The position numbers and the translations under genes are program-made. A DNA stretch of 64,000 nt from Ignavibacteriales bacterium CG18_big_fil_WC_8_21_14_2_50_31_20 (GTDB taxonomy: Bacteria > Bacteroidota > Ignavibacteria > Ignavibacteriales > Melioribacteraceae), in the NCBI GenBank assembly GCA_002786785.1, contig PCUD01000166.1, forward strand, positions 7,315 through 71,314, read 5' to 3'. Under the pieces are notes generated by a model that was not told where the DNA came from, ran no database searches, and saw only the letters and a list, made by a program, of their open reading frames with translations. Below are positions 27,267 through 36,422 of the stretch, one piece after another. How positions within the stretch are numbered: position 1 is the stretch's first letter; each line of letters opens with the position of its first letter.

Positions 27267-28082
27267 TTAACCCAAAGCTACATCAAGAAACATCATAACT
27301 GCAAAACCGAGCATTGCTCCAACAGTTGAGAAATCAGTTTCATGTCCCGTTTGAGATTCGGGAATAAGTTCTTCCACAACAACAAAAATCATTGCACCAG
27401 CTGCAAAAGATAACGCATATGGTAAAATAGGTTGAACTGAAATAATTAAATAAGCACCCAAAACTCCAGCAATAGGTTCAACCATTCCAGAAAGTTGACC
27501 ATAATTAAATGCTTTTAATCTTGAAAACCCTTCGCGTCTTAATGGAATTGAAACCGCAGCACCTTCTGGAAAGTTTTGTAATCCAATACCAATTGCCAAA
27601 GCAATTGCCCCTGCTAAAACTGCTGGTTCAGGGTTAAAAGCCAGAGCTCCAAATGCAACTCCAACCGCAAGTCCTTCTGGAATATTGTGGAGAGTTATTG
27701 CTAAAACTAAAAGAACGCTTCTTTGCCAAGGAGTTTTAATTCCCTCAGCTTTATCAACTGCCAAATTCATGTGAACGTGTGGCAAAATTCTATCCACTGT
27801 AAAAAGAAATGCTCCACCAGCTAAAAATCCAACCACTGCAGGAATCCAGCCAGTAGTTCCACTCGCTTCTGACATTTCAATTGCTGGTGCTAATAATGAC
27901 CAAAAACTTGCCGCAATCATAACTCCAGCTGCAAATCCAAGCATTATATTTAAAACTCGTTTGTTAATAGATTTAAAAAAGAAAACCATTGATGAGCCTA
28001 ATGCTGTAACTCCCCAAGTAAAAAGAGTTGCCAAAAGTGCTAGTAATATTGGATTATATTTAAGTAACCACTCAAAATTCAT
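27267..28082 (-). CDS. ZIP-family divalent metal transporter
   Basis: A 271-residue inner-membrane protein with about eight hydrophobic segments. It resembles the GufA/ZupT branch. Metal-site motifs in the two central helices are HNIPEGLAVGVAFGAL and LQNFPEGAAVSIPLRREG. The loop before them carries His residues (RILPHVHMNL) that may gate metal entry. Zinc is the usual substrate, but iron or manganese cannot be excluded. It stands alone after the kor terminator. Confidence 0.85.
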   Translation of the reverse strand: MNFEWLLKYNPILLALLATLFTWGVTALGSSMVFFFKSINKRVLNIMLGFAAGVMIAASFWSLLAPAIEMSEASGTTGWIPAVVGFLAGGAFLFTVDRILPHVHMNLAVDKAEGIKTPWQRSVLLVLAITLHNIPEGLAVGVAFGALAFNPEPAVLAGAIALAIGIGLQNFPEGAAVSIPLRREGFSRLKAFNYGQLSGMVEPIAGVLGAYLIISVQPILPYALSFAAGAMIFVVVEELIPESQTGHETDFSTVGAMLGFAVMMFLDVALG

Positions 28083-28200
28083 ATAAATATTCCTTTAATT
28101 AAATTACATAATTGGAAATATCGAAATTAAGCAATCTTAGTATCAATAATCAAATTTTAGTAAAGTTAAAAATATTAAATATGTATTTAGGGATTTAAAG

Positions 28201-28230
28201 AAAAACCCAATCGCAATGATTGGGTTTTTT
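28201..28230 (-). terminator. Terminator of the kor operon
   Basis: A 12-bp stem, AAAAACCCAATC (28201-28212) with GATTGGGTTTTT (28218-28229), with T runs on both strands. It lies 10 nt after the korC stop and also insulates the ZIP gene promoter. Confidence 0.85.
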
Positions 28231-28239
28231 AATTTTTAA

Positions 28240-28794
28240 CTAATTAGACTTATAAACTTCATCAGCTAATTCCATACCCCTATTTAGAGCATCAGTATTT
28301 AATGGAATTAAATTATGATATCTTTCTGGAAGAACTTCTTTAAGTCCTTTGATAATATTTTCGAACTTGATTATTGGTTTTTTCTTCAAAAAAGCACCAA
28401 GGATAATCATATTCATAATTTTAGTGTTTTTCATTTTAGCGGCTTCAGCACTTGCTGGAATTCCAACAATATTAATATCTGTTCTTGTTGGTGGAATAAT
28501 AATATTTGTGCTTTCATAAATCAATAAACCACCTGGTTTAACCATGCTTTCAAATTTATCAGCAGAAGGTTGATTAAGAGCAATTACAGTATCAAATTTG
28601 GAAACAATTGGAGAACTAATTTTGCTATCACTTACAATAGCAATGCAGTTTGCAGTACCGCCTCTCATTTCTGGTCCATAAGAAGGCATCCAACTAATTT
28701 CTTTTTTTTCCATCATTCCTGAATAACTTAAAATCAAACCCATTGAGAGAACACCTTGTCCACCAAATCCAGCAATTAAAACTTCTTCAGTCAT
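28240..28794 (-). CDS. korC: 2-oxoacid:ferredoxin oxidoreductase, gamma subunit
   Basis: A 184-residue gamma subunit (POR_N gamma/alpha fold). It opens TEEVLIAGFGGQGVLSMG and has SYGPEMRGGTANCIAI, both typical of KorC/VorC. With KorA, KorB and KorD it oxidatively decarboxylates a 2-oxoacid with ferredoxin and CoA, or runs in reverse. The ATG at 28794 is preferred because AGGAGG in the end of korB is 6 nt upstream; an in-frame start at 28812 would lie inside korB. It is the last gene of the operon. Confidence 0.88.
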   Translation of the reverse strand: MTEEVLIAGFGGQGVLSMGLILSYSGMMEKKEISWMPSYGPEMRGGTANCIAIVSDSKISSPIVSKFDTVIALNQPSADKFESMVKPGGLLIYESTNIIIPPTRTDINIVGIPASAEAAKMKNTKIMNMIILGAFLKKKPIIKFENIIKGLKEVLPERYHNLIPLNTDALNRGMELADEVYKSN

Positions 28795-28795
28795 T

Positions 28796-29572
28796 TTAAA
28801 CCTCCTTCTCATTTGGTACTTTTAAATCTCCAAGTGGATAAAAAGGAAGCATATTTTCATCCAGCCATTTATTTGATTCAACCGGAGTCATTTTCCAGTT
28901 TGAAGGACAGTTTGATACAATTTCAATAAAACAAGTTCCTTTATTCAATTTTTGATACTCAAATCCTTTTTGAATTGCTTTTTTGGCTCTACGTACGTTT
29001 AAAGGTTTATGAACTGATTGACGAGTAACATAATATGTACCTGGAAGTTGAGCTACTAAATCAGTTATTTTCAAAGGATATCCCATTGATTTAGTATCTC
29101 TTCCAAAAGGAGATGTTGTTGATTTCATATTAGGAAGAGTTGTAGGAGCCATTTGTCCACCAGTCATTCCATAAATACCATTATTAATAAAAATAATAAG
29201 AATATTTTCGCCTCTGTTACAAGTATGAATAGTTTCACCAGTGCCAATTGCAGCAAGATCTCCATCGCCCTGATAAGAAAATACATATTTTTCTGGAAAC
29301 ACTCTTTTAATTCCTGTTGCAGCTGCTGAAGCTCTGCCATGAGCGGCTTCGGAAAAATCAACACCAATATAATTATAAGCAAATACTGAACAACCAACTG
29401 GAGCAACGCCAATTGTTTCTTCAACTATTCCTAGTTCATCTATTACCTCAGCAATAAGTCTATGTGTAACGCTATGCCCACAACCTGGACAATAGTGCAT
29501 TTCAACATCTAATAATGATTCTGTTTTTTCAAAAACGACAGTTTTAATTGTATCTAATGTTTCTACATTCAT
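28796..29572 (-). CDS. korB: 2-oxoacid:ferredoxin oxidoreductase, beta subunit
   Basis: A 258-residue ThDP-binding subunit. It has EMHYCPGCGHSVTHRLIAE with cluster-type Cys, APVGCSVFAYNY, and the ThDP motif YQGDGDLAAIGTGE followed by FINNGIYGMTGGQMAPTT. It is the catalytic partner of KorA. 2-Oxoglutarate and branched-chain 2-oxoacid enzymes share this layout, so the substrate is not fixed by sequence. It overlaps korA by 4 nt. Confidence 0.88.
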   Translation of the reverse strand: MNVETLDTIKTVVFEKTESLLDVEMHYCPGCGHSVTHRLIAEVIDELGIVEETIGVAPVGCSVFAYNYIGVDFSEAAHGRASAAATGIKRVFPEKYVFSYQGDGDLAAIGTGETIHTCNRGENILIIFINNGIYGMTGGQMAPTTLPNMKSTTSPFGRDTKSMGYPLKITDLVAQLPGTYYVTRQSVHKPLNVRRAKKAIQKGFEYQKLNKGTCFIEIVSNCPSNWKMTPVESNKWLDENMLPFYPLGDLKVPNEKEV

Positions 29573-30633
29573 AATTTTCCTCCTGCAATATAATTTTCAA
29601 GAGCTTCAAGAATTTCATCTGGAGCTGGAACAATTCCACCCATTCTACCATAAAATTCAACTGGTACTTTTCCATTAACACTCAATTTAACATCTTCAAC
29701 CATTTGACCAGCATTCATTTCAACATCAAGAATTCCTTTAATTTTTTTAGAATATGAATCAATTTGCTTAGATGGAAATGGGAATAATGAAATTGGACGA
29801 AAAACGCCAACTTTTATACCTTTTTCACGTGCAAGTTCAGCGGCTTTTGTACAAATGCGGGCAACTAATCCAAAGGCAGTAATAATATAATCAGCATCAT
29901 CACACATTATTTCTTCAAAACGAATTTCATTTTCTTCAATTAATTTGTATTTTTTTTGAAGATGGATATTTATTTCTTCCATTTTATCTGGTTTAATATG
30001 CAACGAAGTAATAACATTATGAGCTCTATTCTTGGGTTTTCCAACAAGAGCCCAATCTAATTTATCAAATTTTCTTTCTTGTTGTTCAAAAAATTCAACC
30101 TTTTCCATCATTTGTCCAAGTGCACCATCGGATAGAATCATAACTGGATTGCGATACTTAAATGCTAATTCAAACGATAATTTTACAAAATCAGACATTT
30201 CTTGAACAGATGCTGGAGCAAGGACAATTAAACGATAATCGCCGTGACCACCACCTTTAACTGATTGAAAGTAATCGCTTTGTGCTGGTTGGATTGTGCC
30301 GAGACCCGGACCACCACGCTGTACGTTAACAATTAAACAAGGTAATTCTGCCGAAGCTATATATGAAATGCCTTCCTGCATTAAACTAATTCCAGGACTT
30401 GATGAAGATGTCCAAACTTTTTTACCGGTTCCAGCAGCTCCATAAACCATGTTTATTGACGCAACTTCACTCTCGGCTTGAAGAACAACCATTCCAGTTC
30501 TTTTTTCCGCTTCACGACTTAGGTATTCAAGAACTTCCGATTGCGGTGTAATCGGATATCCAAAATAAGCATCTGCGCCAGCTCTAATTGCAGCTTCTGC
30601 TAATGCTTCATTCCCTTTCATTAATTTTATCAT
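29569..30633 (-). CDS. korA: 2-oxoacid:ferredoxin oxidoreductase, alpha subunit
   Basis: A 354-residue alpha subunit (pyruvate-flavodoxin oxidoreductase domains I and II). It opens MKGNEALAEAAIRAGADAYF and GYPITPQSEVLEYLS, the substrate-binding Pro-Ile-Thr-Pro motif. NVQRGGPGLGTIQPAQSDYF follows. The C-terminal domain ends in ADYIITAFGLVARIC and GRMGGIVPAPDEI. Unlike the fused KorA of some lineages, gamma is a separate gene here, as in archaeal Vor and Kor. It is coupled to korD by an ATGA overlap. Confidence 0.88.
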   Translation of the reverse strand: MIKLMKGNEALAEAAIRAGADAYFGYPITPQSEVLEYLSREAEKRTGMVVLQAESEVASINMVYGAAGTGKKVWTSSSSPGISLMQEGISYIASAELPCLIVNVQRGGPGLGTIQPAQSDYFQSVKGGGHGDYRLIVLAPASVQEMSDFVKLSFELAFKYRNPVMILSDGALGQMMEKVEFFEQQERKFDKLDWALVGKPKNRAHNVITSLHIKPDKMEEINIHLQKKYKLIEENEIRFEEIMCDDADYIITAFGLVARICTKAAELAREKGIKVGVFRPISLFPFPSKQIDSYSKKIKGILDVEMNAGQMVEDVKLSVNGKVPVEFYGRMGGIVPAPDEILEALENYIAGGKL

Positions 30634-30917
30634 TTGTCCACCGTTACTGTTATGTTTCCAGTTACATTTGTAATTGTTGCTATTTGCTCTTTCTTTTGCT
30701 TTGTTTCTCTAAAAACTGTTATAACAGCGTCTGGACAAACAAGAGCACAATTGGTACAACCTGTACATGAATCAGTTATTTTCACTGCATAAAGATAGCC
30801 CTTTTTGTTAACTACTTTAGACATTGCAATCACGTCTTCTGGACAAGCGTCCATGCAAATTTCACAACCTTTGCATTTTTCGATATTGATTAAAATATCG
30901 CCTTTCGCTTTAGCCAT
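30630..30917 (-). CDS. korD: 2-oxoacid:ferredoxin oxidoreductase, delta (ferredoxin) subunit
   Basis: A 95-residue double-cluster ferredoxin. Two complete [4Fe-4S] motifs are visible, CKGCEICMDACP and CTGCTNCALVCP. It passes electrons from KorB to ferredoxin. It is the first gene of the korDABC operon, with AGGAG 7 nt before the ATG. A terminator hairpin lies 31 nt upstream of the ATG. Confidence 0.88.
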   Translation of the reverse strand: MAKAKGDILINIEKCKGCEICMDACPEDVIAMSKVVNKKGYLYAVKITDSCTGCTNCALVCPDAVITVFRETKQKKEQIATITNVTGNITVTVDK

Positions 30918-30948
30918 ATTAGTCTCCTATAAAATCAGTTTAAACTAA

Positions 30949-30976
30949 AAAAGGTTACTATTTACAGTAACCTTTT
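30949..30976 (-). terminator. Terminator/attenuator in the korD leader
   Basis: On the minus strand AAAAGGTTACT (30966-30976) pairs with AGTAACCTTTT (30949-30959), loop of 6, followed by T residues. It lies 31 nt upstream of the korD ATG, too close for a normal promoter in between, so it probably sits inside the mRNA leader and acts as an attenuator. Confidence 0.7.
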
Positions 30977-31045
30977 ACAATGTACAATTGTATTTTCAAT
31001 AATTGAAATAATATTTGTGAGAATTATGTTGTTTAAATGTTTCAT
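30962..31045 (-). CDS. Possible leader peptide of the kor operon
   Basis: A 27-residue ORF, MKHLNNIILTNII at the start, with seven Ile codons, one Val and four Leu. Its stop codon lies in the loop of the terminator hairpin, so a ribosome that reaches the stop would cover the left arm. That fits control by translation of the leader. The ribosome binding site is weak, and Ile is common in chance ORFs of AT-rich DNA, so this is tentative. The rest of the gap (31046-31246) shows no gene, RNA or clear promoter. Confidence 0.35.
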   Translation of the reverse strand: MKHLNNIILTNIISIIENTIVHCKRLL

Positions 31046-31246
31046 ATCACTTTTTAGTTTGGGTTAAATACTTCACAAACCATAAATAAAATTGCACTAA
31101 AATTTACACCTAAATTAAGCAAAAGTTTGCTTTTAACAAAAAAAGTTGAAATTTCTTTTTATGCATATTTATTCATTTAATTAATAATTTTGGTTGATAA
31201 TAGTAAATCTATTTTTGTAAATCACTTAAAAGACATAATTGTAATG

Positions 31247-31288
31247 TTTATGGATATAATTGCAATATTGTGCAATTATATCCATAAA
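31247..31288 (-). terminator. Long hairpin after lipA
   Basis: An 18-bp perfect stem (31247-31264 with 31271-31288; arm core TGGATATAATTGCA) with a 6-nt loop, 5 nt after the lipA stop. No T run follows on the minus strand, so it may protect the mRNA 3' end or work as a weak terminator. Confidence 0.55.
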
Positions 31289-31293
31289 ATATT

Positions 31294-32202
31294 TTATAAC
31301 AAATTGGCATGTTTTTCTGCATGGTAAGAACTACGAACAAGTGGTGAAGATTCTACTGCTAAGAAACCCAATTTTAATCCAACTTCATTGTAGTAGGCAA
31401 ATTCATCTGGTGTTACAAATCTATCAACAGGAAGATGATCTTTTGTTGGTTGCAAATATTGACCAATTGTCATAATGTCGCAACCATGCATACGAAGGTC
31501 TTTCATTATTCCAATTACTTCATCTTTTGTTTCACCAATTCCAACCATAATTCCGCTTTTTGTTCTGAGTCCTTTATTTTTAAACCATTTTATTAATTCT
31601 AGACTTCTTTTATAATTTGCTTGCGGACGAACAGCATGATAAAGTCTTTCAACTGTTTCTAGATTGTGATTTAATACGGTTGGTGGATGTTCCATTATTA
31701 AATTAAATGAATTTTCATCACCCTTGAAATCAGGTATTAATATTTCAATTGTTGTGAGAGGAAGTTTTTCGTTTAACAATTTAATTGTTTCTGAAAAGAT
31801 TTTAGCACCACCGTCTTTTAAGTCGTCTCTATCAACGGATGTAATTACAACATGCTTAAGTCCCAATTCAACGGATGATTCTGCAACTCTTCTTGGTTCA
31901 TCTAAATCCAATTCATTTGGAACTCCAATTTTAACATTGCAAAAACCACAGCTACGCGTACAAGTATCGCCAAGAATCATAAATGTAGCTGTCCTGCTAT
32001 TCCAACATTCTGATAAATTGGGACATTTTGCTTCTTCACAAACTGTATTTAACGATGATTTTCGCATTAATTGCAAAACCTCATTATAATTATCACCACT
32101 TGGTAAACGCACTTTTAACCAATCTGGTCTTCTGCCTAATTCTGGTTTTGATTTTTCAATTTGCTCTTTGTATTCTTTTTGGTGCTTATTTATTTTTTGC
32201 AT
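31294..32202 (-). CDS. lipA: Lipoyl synthase
   Basis: A 302-residue radical-SAM enzyme that inserts two sulfurs into octanoyl groups on E2 or GcvH. Both clusters are accounted for: the auxiliary motif CEEAKCPNLSEC and the radical-SAM motif CTRSCGFC. GIMVGIGETKDEVI and PSPL-type ending SSPLVRSSYHAEKH are present. It follows the E2 gene by 41 nt and, with lipB upstream, equips the dehydrogenase complex with its cofactor. Confidence 0.93.
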   Translation of the reverse strand: MQKINKHQKEYKEQIEKSKPELGRRPDWLKVRLPSGDNYNEVLQLMRKSSLNTVCEEAKCPNLSECWNSRTATFMILGDTCTRSCGFCNVKIGVPNELDLDEPRRVAESSVELGLKHVVITSVDRDDLKDGGAKIFSETIKLLNEKLPLTTIEILIPDFKGDENSFNLIMEHPPTVLNHNLETVERLYHAVRPQANYKRSLELIKWFKNKGLRTKSGIMVGIGETKDEVIGIMKDLRMHGCDIMTIGQYLQPTKDHLPVDRFVTPDEFAYYNEVGLKLGFLAVESSPLVRSSYHAEKHANLL

Positions 32203-32243
32203 AATTTTTATTTAATGGCTTAATTTTATCTTTCCCAAGAACT

Positions 32244-33488
32244 TTAAATATTTGAGAAATCAAAATTTTCCAATCTTTGTTTTATTGAATTAAGAAATTT
32301 TCCACCGAGCATTCCATCAATTAGTCTGTGATCGTGACTAATTGTAAGATACATCATTGGTTTAATTGCAATTGTGTCCATTCCATCAACATCAACAACT
32401 ACTGTTTTTTTATCAACTGAACCAACACCAAGAATCGCGACTTCTGGTTGATTTATAATTGGAGTTCCAAATTGAACGCCAAATACACCATAATTTGATA
32501 TTGAAAATGTTCCGTTTTTAACATCATCTGGAACTAAACCTTTATTACGAGCTTTATTTCCTAAAGATGCAATTTCTTTTGCCAATCCCCTTGCACTCAA
32601 ATTTTCAGCATTTTTAATATTTGGGACAATCAATCCATTTGGCTCAACTGCAACCGCAATTCCAAGATTTACATTTTTTTTCATTACAATTTTATCACCA
32701 TCAATTTGAGAATTTATTAATGGAAATTCCTTAATTGCATTGATTACTGCATGGGAAATAAATGTTAAATATGTAAATTTTACATTTTCCTCTTCGGCAA
32801 ACCTTTTTTTGTTTGCTTTCAAAAAATTGTAAAGTTTGCTCATATCAACCTCTGTTACTGATGAAACATGAACAGAAGTGTCACGACTTTTAATCATGTG
32901 TTCCATAATCCGTTTGCGAGTTGCATCCATTGGAATTAGTTCATCTTCGGAATTTGCTGTAATGATTGGTGCAGATTTTACTAATTTTTCTTTATTATTT
33001 ACAAATTGTAAAATATCGTTTTTTGTAATTCGTCCATTTAATCCAGTTCCAGCAATTTTTTCAACTTCACTTATTGGAATATTTTCTTTGTTAGCAATGC
33101 TCAAAACTAAAGGCGATAAAAATTTATTGGATTTATCTTTTTCAACTTTTGTTTGTTTTTCTTCAGTTTGAGGCACCTCTTCAATATTTTCATCCTCAAC
33201 TGATTGAGTATTTCCAGCACTTTTTTCATCAGAAATCACAACTTGAGTTGAATCAGTTTCAATTATTGCAACTACTGTATCAACTAAAACCGTCTCCTGT
33301 TCCCCAACTAATATTTCTACCAAAATTCCATCAACTGGACTTGGGATTTCTGTATCCACTTTATCTGTGGTTATTTCGTAAATTATTTCATCTTTTTGAA
33401 CCTTGTCGCCAACAGATTTTAGCCAAGCAATTATAGTTCCTTCCGTTAAACTTTCGCCCATTTTGGGCATTAGTATATCTATTTTCAT
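32244..33488 (-). CDS. 2-oxoacid dehydrogenase E2 (lipoamide acyltransferase)
   Basis: A 414-residue E2. The single lipoyl domain (1-78) has the lipoylation site ITTDKVDTEIPSP, with Lys at 43. An acidic linker (about 85-120), a peripheral-subunit-binding domain (about 122-160, FLSPLVLSIANKENI and GTGLNGRITKNDI) and the acyltransferase core (about 185-414) follow. The catalytic motif SHDHRLIDG is near the end. Substrate could be pyruvate or branched-chain 2-oxoacids; the fused E1 next to it is the same in either annotation. Confidence 0.88.
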   Translation of the reverse strand: MKIDILMPKMGESLTEGTIIAWLKSVGDKVQKDEIIYEITTDKVDTEIPSPVDGILVEILVGEQETVLVDTVVAIIETDSTQVVISDEKSAGNTQSVEDENIEEVPQTEEKQTKVEKDKSNKFLSPLVLSIANKENIPISEVEKIAGTGLNGRITKNDILQFVNNKEKLVKSAPIITANSEDELIPMDATRKRIMEHMIKSRDTSVHVSSVTEVDMSKLYNFLKANKKRFAEEENVKFTYLTFISHAVINAIKEFPLINSQIDGDKIVMKKNVNLGIAVAVEPNGLIVPNIKNAENLSARGLAKEIASLGNKARNKGLVPDDVKNGTFSISNYGVFGVQFGTPIINQPEVAILGVGSVDKKTVVVDVDGMDTIAIKPMMYLTISHDHRLIDGMLGGKFLNSIKQRLENFDFSNI

Positions 33489-33509
33489 AATTTAACTCCA
33501 ATTTTCACT

Positions 33510-35537
33510 TTAATATTTCAACAATTCTTTAAGCGAATTGTAAATTTTTTCTCTATTTGGAAGAATATCATTTTCTAGAATTGGATGATAAGGAACAAAT
33601 GCATCTTTGCCCGCAACACGTTTTACTGGTCCATCCAGATATTCAAAACAGTTTTCAGTTATTCGCGCTACAATTTCAGCACCAAATCCAGCAGTTAAAG
33701 TATCTTCGTGAATTACAATTGCTTTGCCAGTTTTTTTAACTGATTCAAAAATTGTTTTTTCATCAAGTGGATTTATAGTTCTAATATCAACAATTTCAAC
33801 AGAAAATCCCTCTTCACGTAATTTGCGAACTGCAAAATTTGTTTCGTGAACCATTGCTCCATAAGTTATAACGGATAAATCATTACCTTCAGTGACAACA
33901 TTGGCTTTACCAAATGGAAGTAAATAATCAGAATCGGGTTCTGGTGAACTTGCATAACTTTGTCTGTAAAGTCCTTTATGCTCAAGGAAAATAACTGGAT
34001 CATTTAGACGAAGTGCAGTTTTAAGCAAACCTTTTGCATCCGAAGCATTTGAAGGATATGCAATTAAAAGTCCAGGAATATGGGCAAAAAATCCTTCAAT
34101 ATTTTGGCTATGATAAGGTCCGCCATGAATATAGCCTCCAACGGGAACGCGATAAACCATTGGCACGGAAAATTTGTTATTTGAACGATAACGAATTGCA
34201 GCAAGTTCATCACGAATTTGCATAAACGCGGGCCAAATATAATCGCCAAATTGAATTTCAGCCAGAGGTTTCATTCCAGTTAAAGCAAGCCCAATGCCAA
34301 CACCAGCAATTGAAGCTTCGGCAAGCGGCGAATTAAAAACACGCTTTGGTCCAAACTTTGTTGAAAGTCCTTTAGTTGCTGTAAAAACTCCACCTTTATG
34401 ATCTACAACATCTTCACCAAAAAGAATAATTTTTTCGTTTCGTGTCATTTCCTCAACCAGTGCGTGGTTAATTGCGTCAACAAGAACAATAGGATTTCCA
34501 GAGGGACGTGTTTTTTCATATTCCAAACTTTCGCGTAAACCACTCTCGTCTAAAACAAATTTATCGGCATCCTCGCCATTTGGATCTTCCAAAGCTAATG
34601 CAAAATCAGCCGCAGATTCAACTAATTTTTTCATTTCGGCATTTATATTGTCTATTTCTGTTGAGGACAAAATACCATCGGCGATAATTTTTTCGGTAAT
34701 AAGTTTTAATGGATCTTTTTCTTTATCCGCATCAATTGATTCTTTTTCTCTGTATTTACGTTGGTCGTCAGAAGATGAGTGCGATTCTAATCTAACAACA
34801 TGTGCCTCAATAAGAACTGGACCTTTGCCAGAGCGTGCGTATTCAAAAGCTTTTTTTGCTGCATTTGCAGATTCTTCAAAATTAGTTCCATCAATTGATA
34901 AGCGTAAAAGTCTGTCAAATCCAGCCATCATATGCGCAATTGATGAATCTAATCCGCCACTTTGATCATGTACCGGAACAGAAATTGCATATTTATTATT
35001 TTCAATTACAAAAACTACTGGCAATTTTTCTCTACTTGCCCAATTAACTGCTTCGTGAAATTCACCTTGGCTTGTAGTTCCTTCGCCACTGCTTACATAA
35101 GTTACAGCACCAGTATTATTTAATTTTGCCGATAATGCAGTTCCAACAGCTTGTAAAAACTGAGTTCCTGTAGGACTTGATTGCGCTGGAATATTTAATT
35201 CTGTTGATGCCCAATGACATGGTAATTGCCTTCCACCAGACATTGGATCATTTTTTTTTGCCAACATGTGTGAAAAAATGTCATTTAAATTATCATCAAT
35301 GGCAATCATAAATGCCAAATCTCTATAATAAGGAAATGCCCAATCTATTCCTTTTTTCATTTCTAATGCACATGCAACTTGAATAGCCTCATGACCAGCA
35401 GGTGACATGTGGAAAAATGATTTACCCTGCTTCAATAAGTTCATTACTTTTTTGTCAGTAAATCTAGTTTTTGCAATTAACTTTAATGCCTCTATTAAAT
35501 CTAATTTATTTTTTTTATTTGAAGTAGTCACAACCAT
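33510..35537 (-). CDS. 2-oxoacid dehydrogenase E1, fused alpha-beta
   Basis: A 675-residue ThDP enzyme in which the alpha (about 1-330) and beta (about 340-675) chains of E1 are one protein. The alpha part has the ThDP motif SSGEGTTSQGEFHE followed by VIENNKYAIS, and PVLIEAHVVRLESHSSSDDQ, the phosphorylation-loop region of BCKDH-type enzymes. The beta part begins NPIVLVDAINHALVEEM and includes FNSPLAEASIAGVGIG. Such fusions are common in Bacteroidota and usually annotated as branched-chain E1. It starts the E1-E2-lipA unit, after a palindromic repeat. Confidence 0.88.
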   Translation of the reverse strand: MVVTTSNKKNKLDLIEALKLIAKTRFTDKKVMNLLKQGKSFFHMSPAGHEAIQVACALEMKKGIDWAFPYYRDLAFMIAIDDNLNDIFSHMLAKKNDPMSGGRQLPCHWASTELNIPAQSSPTGTQFLQAVGTALSAKLNNTGAVTYVSSGEGTTSQGEFHEAVNWASREKLPVVFVIENNKYAISVPVHDQSGGLDSSIAHMMAGFDRLLRLSIDGTNFEESANAAKKAFEYARSGKGPVLIEAHVVRLESHSSSDDQRKYREKESIDADKEKDPLKLITEKIIADGILSSTEIDNINAEMKKLVESAADFALALEDPNGEDADKFVLDESGLRESLEYEKTRPSGNPIVLVDAINHALVEEMTRNEKIILFGEDVVDHKGGVFTATKGLSTKFGPKRVFNSPLAEASIAGVGIGLALTGMKPLAEIQFGDYIWPAFMQIRDELAAIRYRSNNKFSVPMVYRVPVGGYIHGGPYHSQNIEGFFAHIPGLLIAYPSNASDAKGLLKTALRLNDPVIFLEHKGLYRQSYASSPEPDSDYLLPFGKANVVTEGNDLSVITYGAMVHETNFAVRKLREEGFSVEIVDIRTINPLDEKTIFESVKKTGKAIVIHEDTLTAGFGAEIVARITENCFEYLDGPVKRVAGKDAFVPYHPILENDILPNREKIYNSLKELLKY

Positions 35538-35610
35538 CTCTCTTTCTAAAATAATTTTTTAAATTAACAATTTGCAATCACTCATTTGTAGTGCTGTGTT
35601 ACATTTGTAA

Positions 35611-35718
35611 TGTCATTTCGAATCCCCATGCCGACTTGTCGGGATTGGCGGGGTGAGAAATTTAACCCCGCACATATTGAGATTTCTCAGTCGCGCAAAA
35701 CGCTTCTTCGAAATGACA
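35611..35718. repeat. Palindromic intergenic repeat, family A-like element
   Basis: A 108-bp element bounded by perfect 12-bp inverted repeats, TGTCATTTCGAA and TTCGAAATGACA. The inside contains GAGAAAT and ATTTCTC, and a GC-rich stretch (CCGACTTGTCGGGATTGG) unlike the surrounding DNA. It has no ORF, so it is either a MITE-like remnant or an RNA-level hairpin element. The base composition marks it as foreign to the flanks. Confidence 0.65.
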
Positions 35719-35744
35719 ACCTTAGTATTTACGACATTACTTAA

Positions 35745-36422
35745 TTAACATAACACTATCTTATTATAATTAAAAATTTCACAAAAATTATTAACTATTT
35801 TTTTCTTCACTAAATTCAAGTCGACATTTTTATTTAGCTCAATACTTAAAGAAGTTACCCCTTTATCCATAATTCCACAAGGTATAATTCCATTAAAAAA
35901 ATCCATATTTGTATTTATATTAAATGCAAAACCGTGCATTGTAATCCAACGGCTAACTTTAATACCAATTGCACAAATTTTGTTGTTTCCAACCCAAACT
36001 CCAGTATGGTCATCATTTCGCTCGCCATTAACTCCAAATTCCAATAATGTTTGAATAATTACTTCCTCAAGCGTTCGCAAATATTTGTGAGTATCTTTTT
36101 GCCAAAGCGAAAGATTGATTATTGGATATCCGACAATTTGTCCTGGTCCGTGATATGTTATATCACCACCTCTATCAATATTATAAATAGCAATGTTTTT
36201 TTGCTGCAATTCCACATCAGAAAAAAGAAGATTCGCCTTGTTTGAAGATTTTCCTAAAGTATAAGTATTTGAATGTTCCAACAACAATAAAGTATCGCTT
36301 ACCTCGTTGGATAATCTCTTATTAAAAATCTCGTGTTGTAAATTCCAAGCTTTCTGATAATCAATATGTCCTAAATCAGAATAGGACAGAGTTCTATATG
36401 TGAATTGCTTTTCCATCGGCAT
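35745..36422 (-). CDS. lipB: Octanoyltransferase
   Basis: A 225-residue LipB that moves octanoate from acyl-ACP to the lipoyl domain. Active-site motifs are DRGGDITYHGPGQIVGYP and GVWVGNNKICAIGIKVSRW, and the catalytic Cys lies in IIPCGIMDKGVTSL. It starts 29 nt inside the end of lpdA (or 23 nt at the second ATG), so it is coupled to it. LipA and E2 are encoded downstream in the same direction. Confidence 0.92.
   Translation of the reverse strand: MPMEKQFTYRTLSYSDLGHIDYQKAWNLQHEIFNKRLSNEVSDTLLLLEHSNTYTLGKSSNKANLLFSDVELQQKNIAIYNIDRGGDITYHGPGQIVGYPIINLSLWQKDTHKYLRTLEEVIIQTLLEFGVNGERNDDHTGVWVGNNKICAIGIKVSRWITMHGFAFNINTNMDFFNGIIPCGIMDKGVTSLSIELNKNVDLNLVKKKIVNNFCEIFNYNKIVLC

Noticed and set aside
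35611-35718. Insertion sequence between E1 and lipB
   Set aside because: It has inverted ends but only 108 bp and no transposase frame, so it is at most a MITE-like remnant.
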